From Mesostigma viride (Eukaryota; Streptophyta; Mesostigmatophyceae; Mesostigmatales; Mesostigmataceae), in NCBI GenBank assembly GCA_009746045.1, contig RPFO01001400.1, positions 1-64,000 on the forward strand: 64,000 bases of DNA. The letters are read 5' to 3'. How positions within the stretch are numbered: position 1 is the stretch's first letter; the number at the start of each line of letters is the position of its first letter. The notes under the pieces are model-generated. The model was given only the letters and a program-made list of their open reading frames with translations, was not told where the DNA came from and did not search any database. This document shows positions 63,928 to 64,000 of the stretch, one piece after another. A program made the translations under genes and the position numbers.

Positions 63928-64000
63928 GTGGGTGGGGTGGAAAAGTCAAGGTAACCAGATCAATAACACGAATAGACCCTGTTCCGTTAAAGATACTCTA

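Noticed and set aside
1-64000. Reassigned genetic code (TAG as glutamine), suggested by an in-frame TAG at 16105 and four ORFs ending in TAG
   Set aside because: The 1340 codons of MSH2 and NSF contain many Gln positions and no in-frame TAG or TAA, so reassignment is unlikely; TAG is an ordinary stop here.
1-64000. tRNA or rRNA genes
   Set aside because: I saw no convincing A/B-box pairs or rRNA core sequence by eye; a covariance-model scan would be needed to exclude them.

Overview
The window is eukaryotic nuclear DNA, most likely from a green alga or another member of Viridiplantae. The evidence is intron-split conserved genes, plant-type TTTAGGG repeats, and MSH2 and NSF exons that align best with land-plant homologues as I remember them. 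No prokaryotic operon structure is visible. Species cannot be fixed from sequence alone.

Positions 1-30.9 kb are an accessory, repeat-rich half. It holds a few unspliced or weakly spliced genes of uncertain role: a candidate cysteine-peptidase-like ORF at 5706-6584, a divergent protein kinase at 9732-10913, a possible F-box protein at 12556-13800, a basic/acidic-tailed putative chromatin protein at 18411-19964, and a decayed Cys-containing gene at 15802-16912. These lie among an 86-bp satellite present as two oppositely oriented arrays, a palindromic 265-bp tandem repeat, an interstitial telomeric tract, ATCC/CTCC arrays, MITE-like foldbacks, a ~505-bp dispersed repeat, LINE fragments, a tandem array of 814-bp reverse-transcriptase modules, and a 1.39-kb TTAA-flanked piggyBac-type insertion that splits one of those modules.

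Positions 30.9-64 kb hold two conserved single-copy-type genes arranged head to head. MSH2 (DNA mismatch repair) lies on the minus strand and is reconstructed here as 12 exons giving 955 residues. NSF (N-ethylmaleimide-sensitive fusion ATPase) lies on the plus strand and is reconstructed as 10 exons covering the N domain and most of D1; it runs off the window end. Their start codons are 765 bp apart, so the spacer is a candidate bidirectional promoter.

The most striking feature is inside the introns of these two genes. In at least eleven of about twenty introns the 3' end of the upstream exon, together with its 5' splice site, recurs one to many times downstream in the intron. Some copies are decayed and some have expanded into minisatellites. 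A smaller number of introns show the mirror image at the acceptor side. In addition, NSF intron 1 has an ATATCCTTT donor and an AC acceptor, the signature of a U12-type AT-AC intron.
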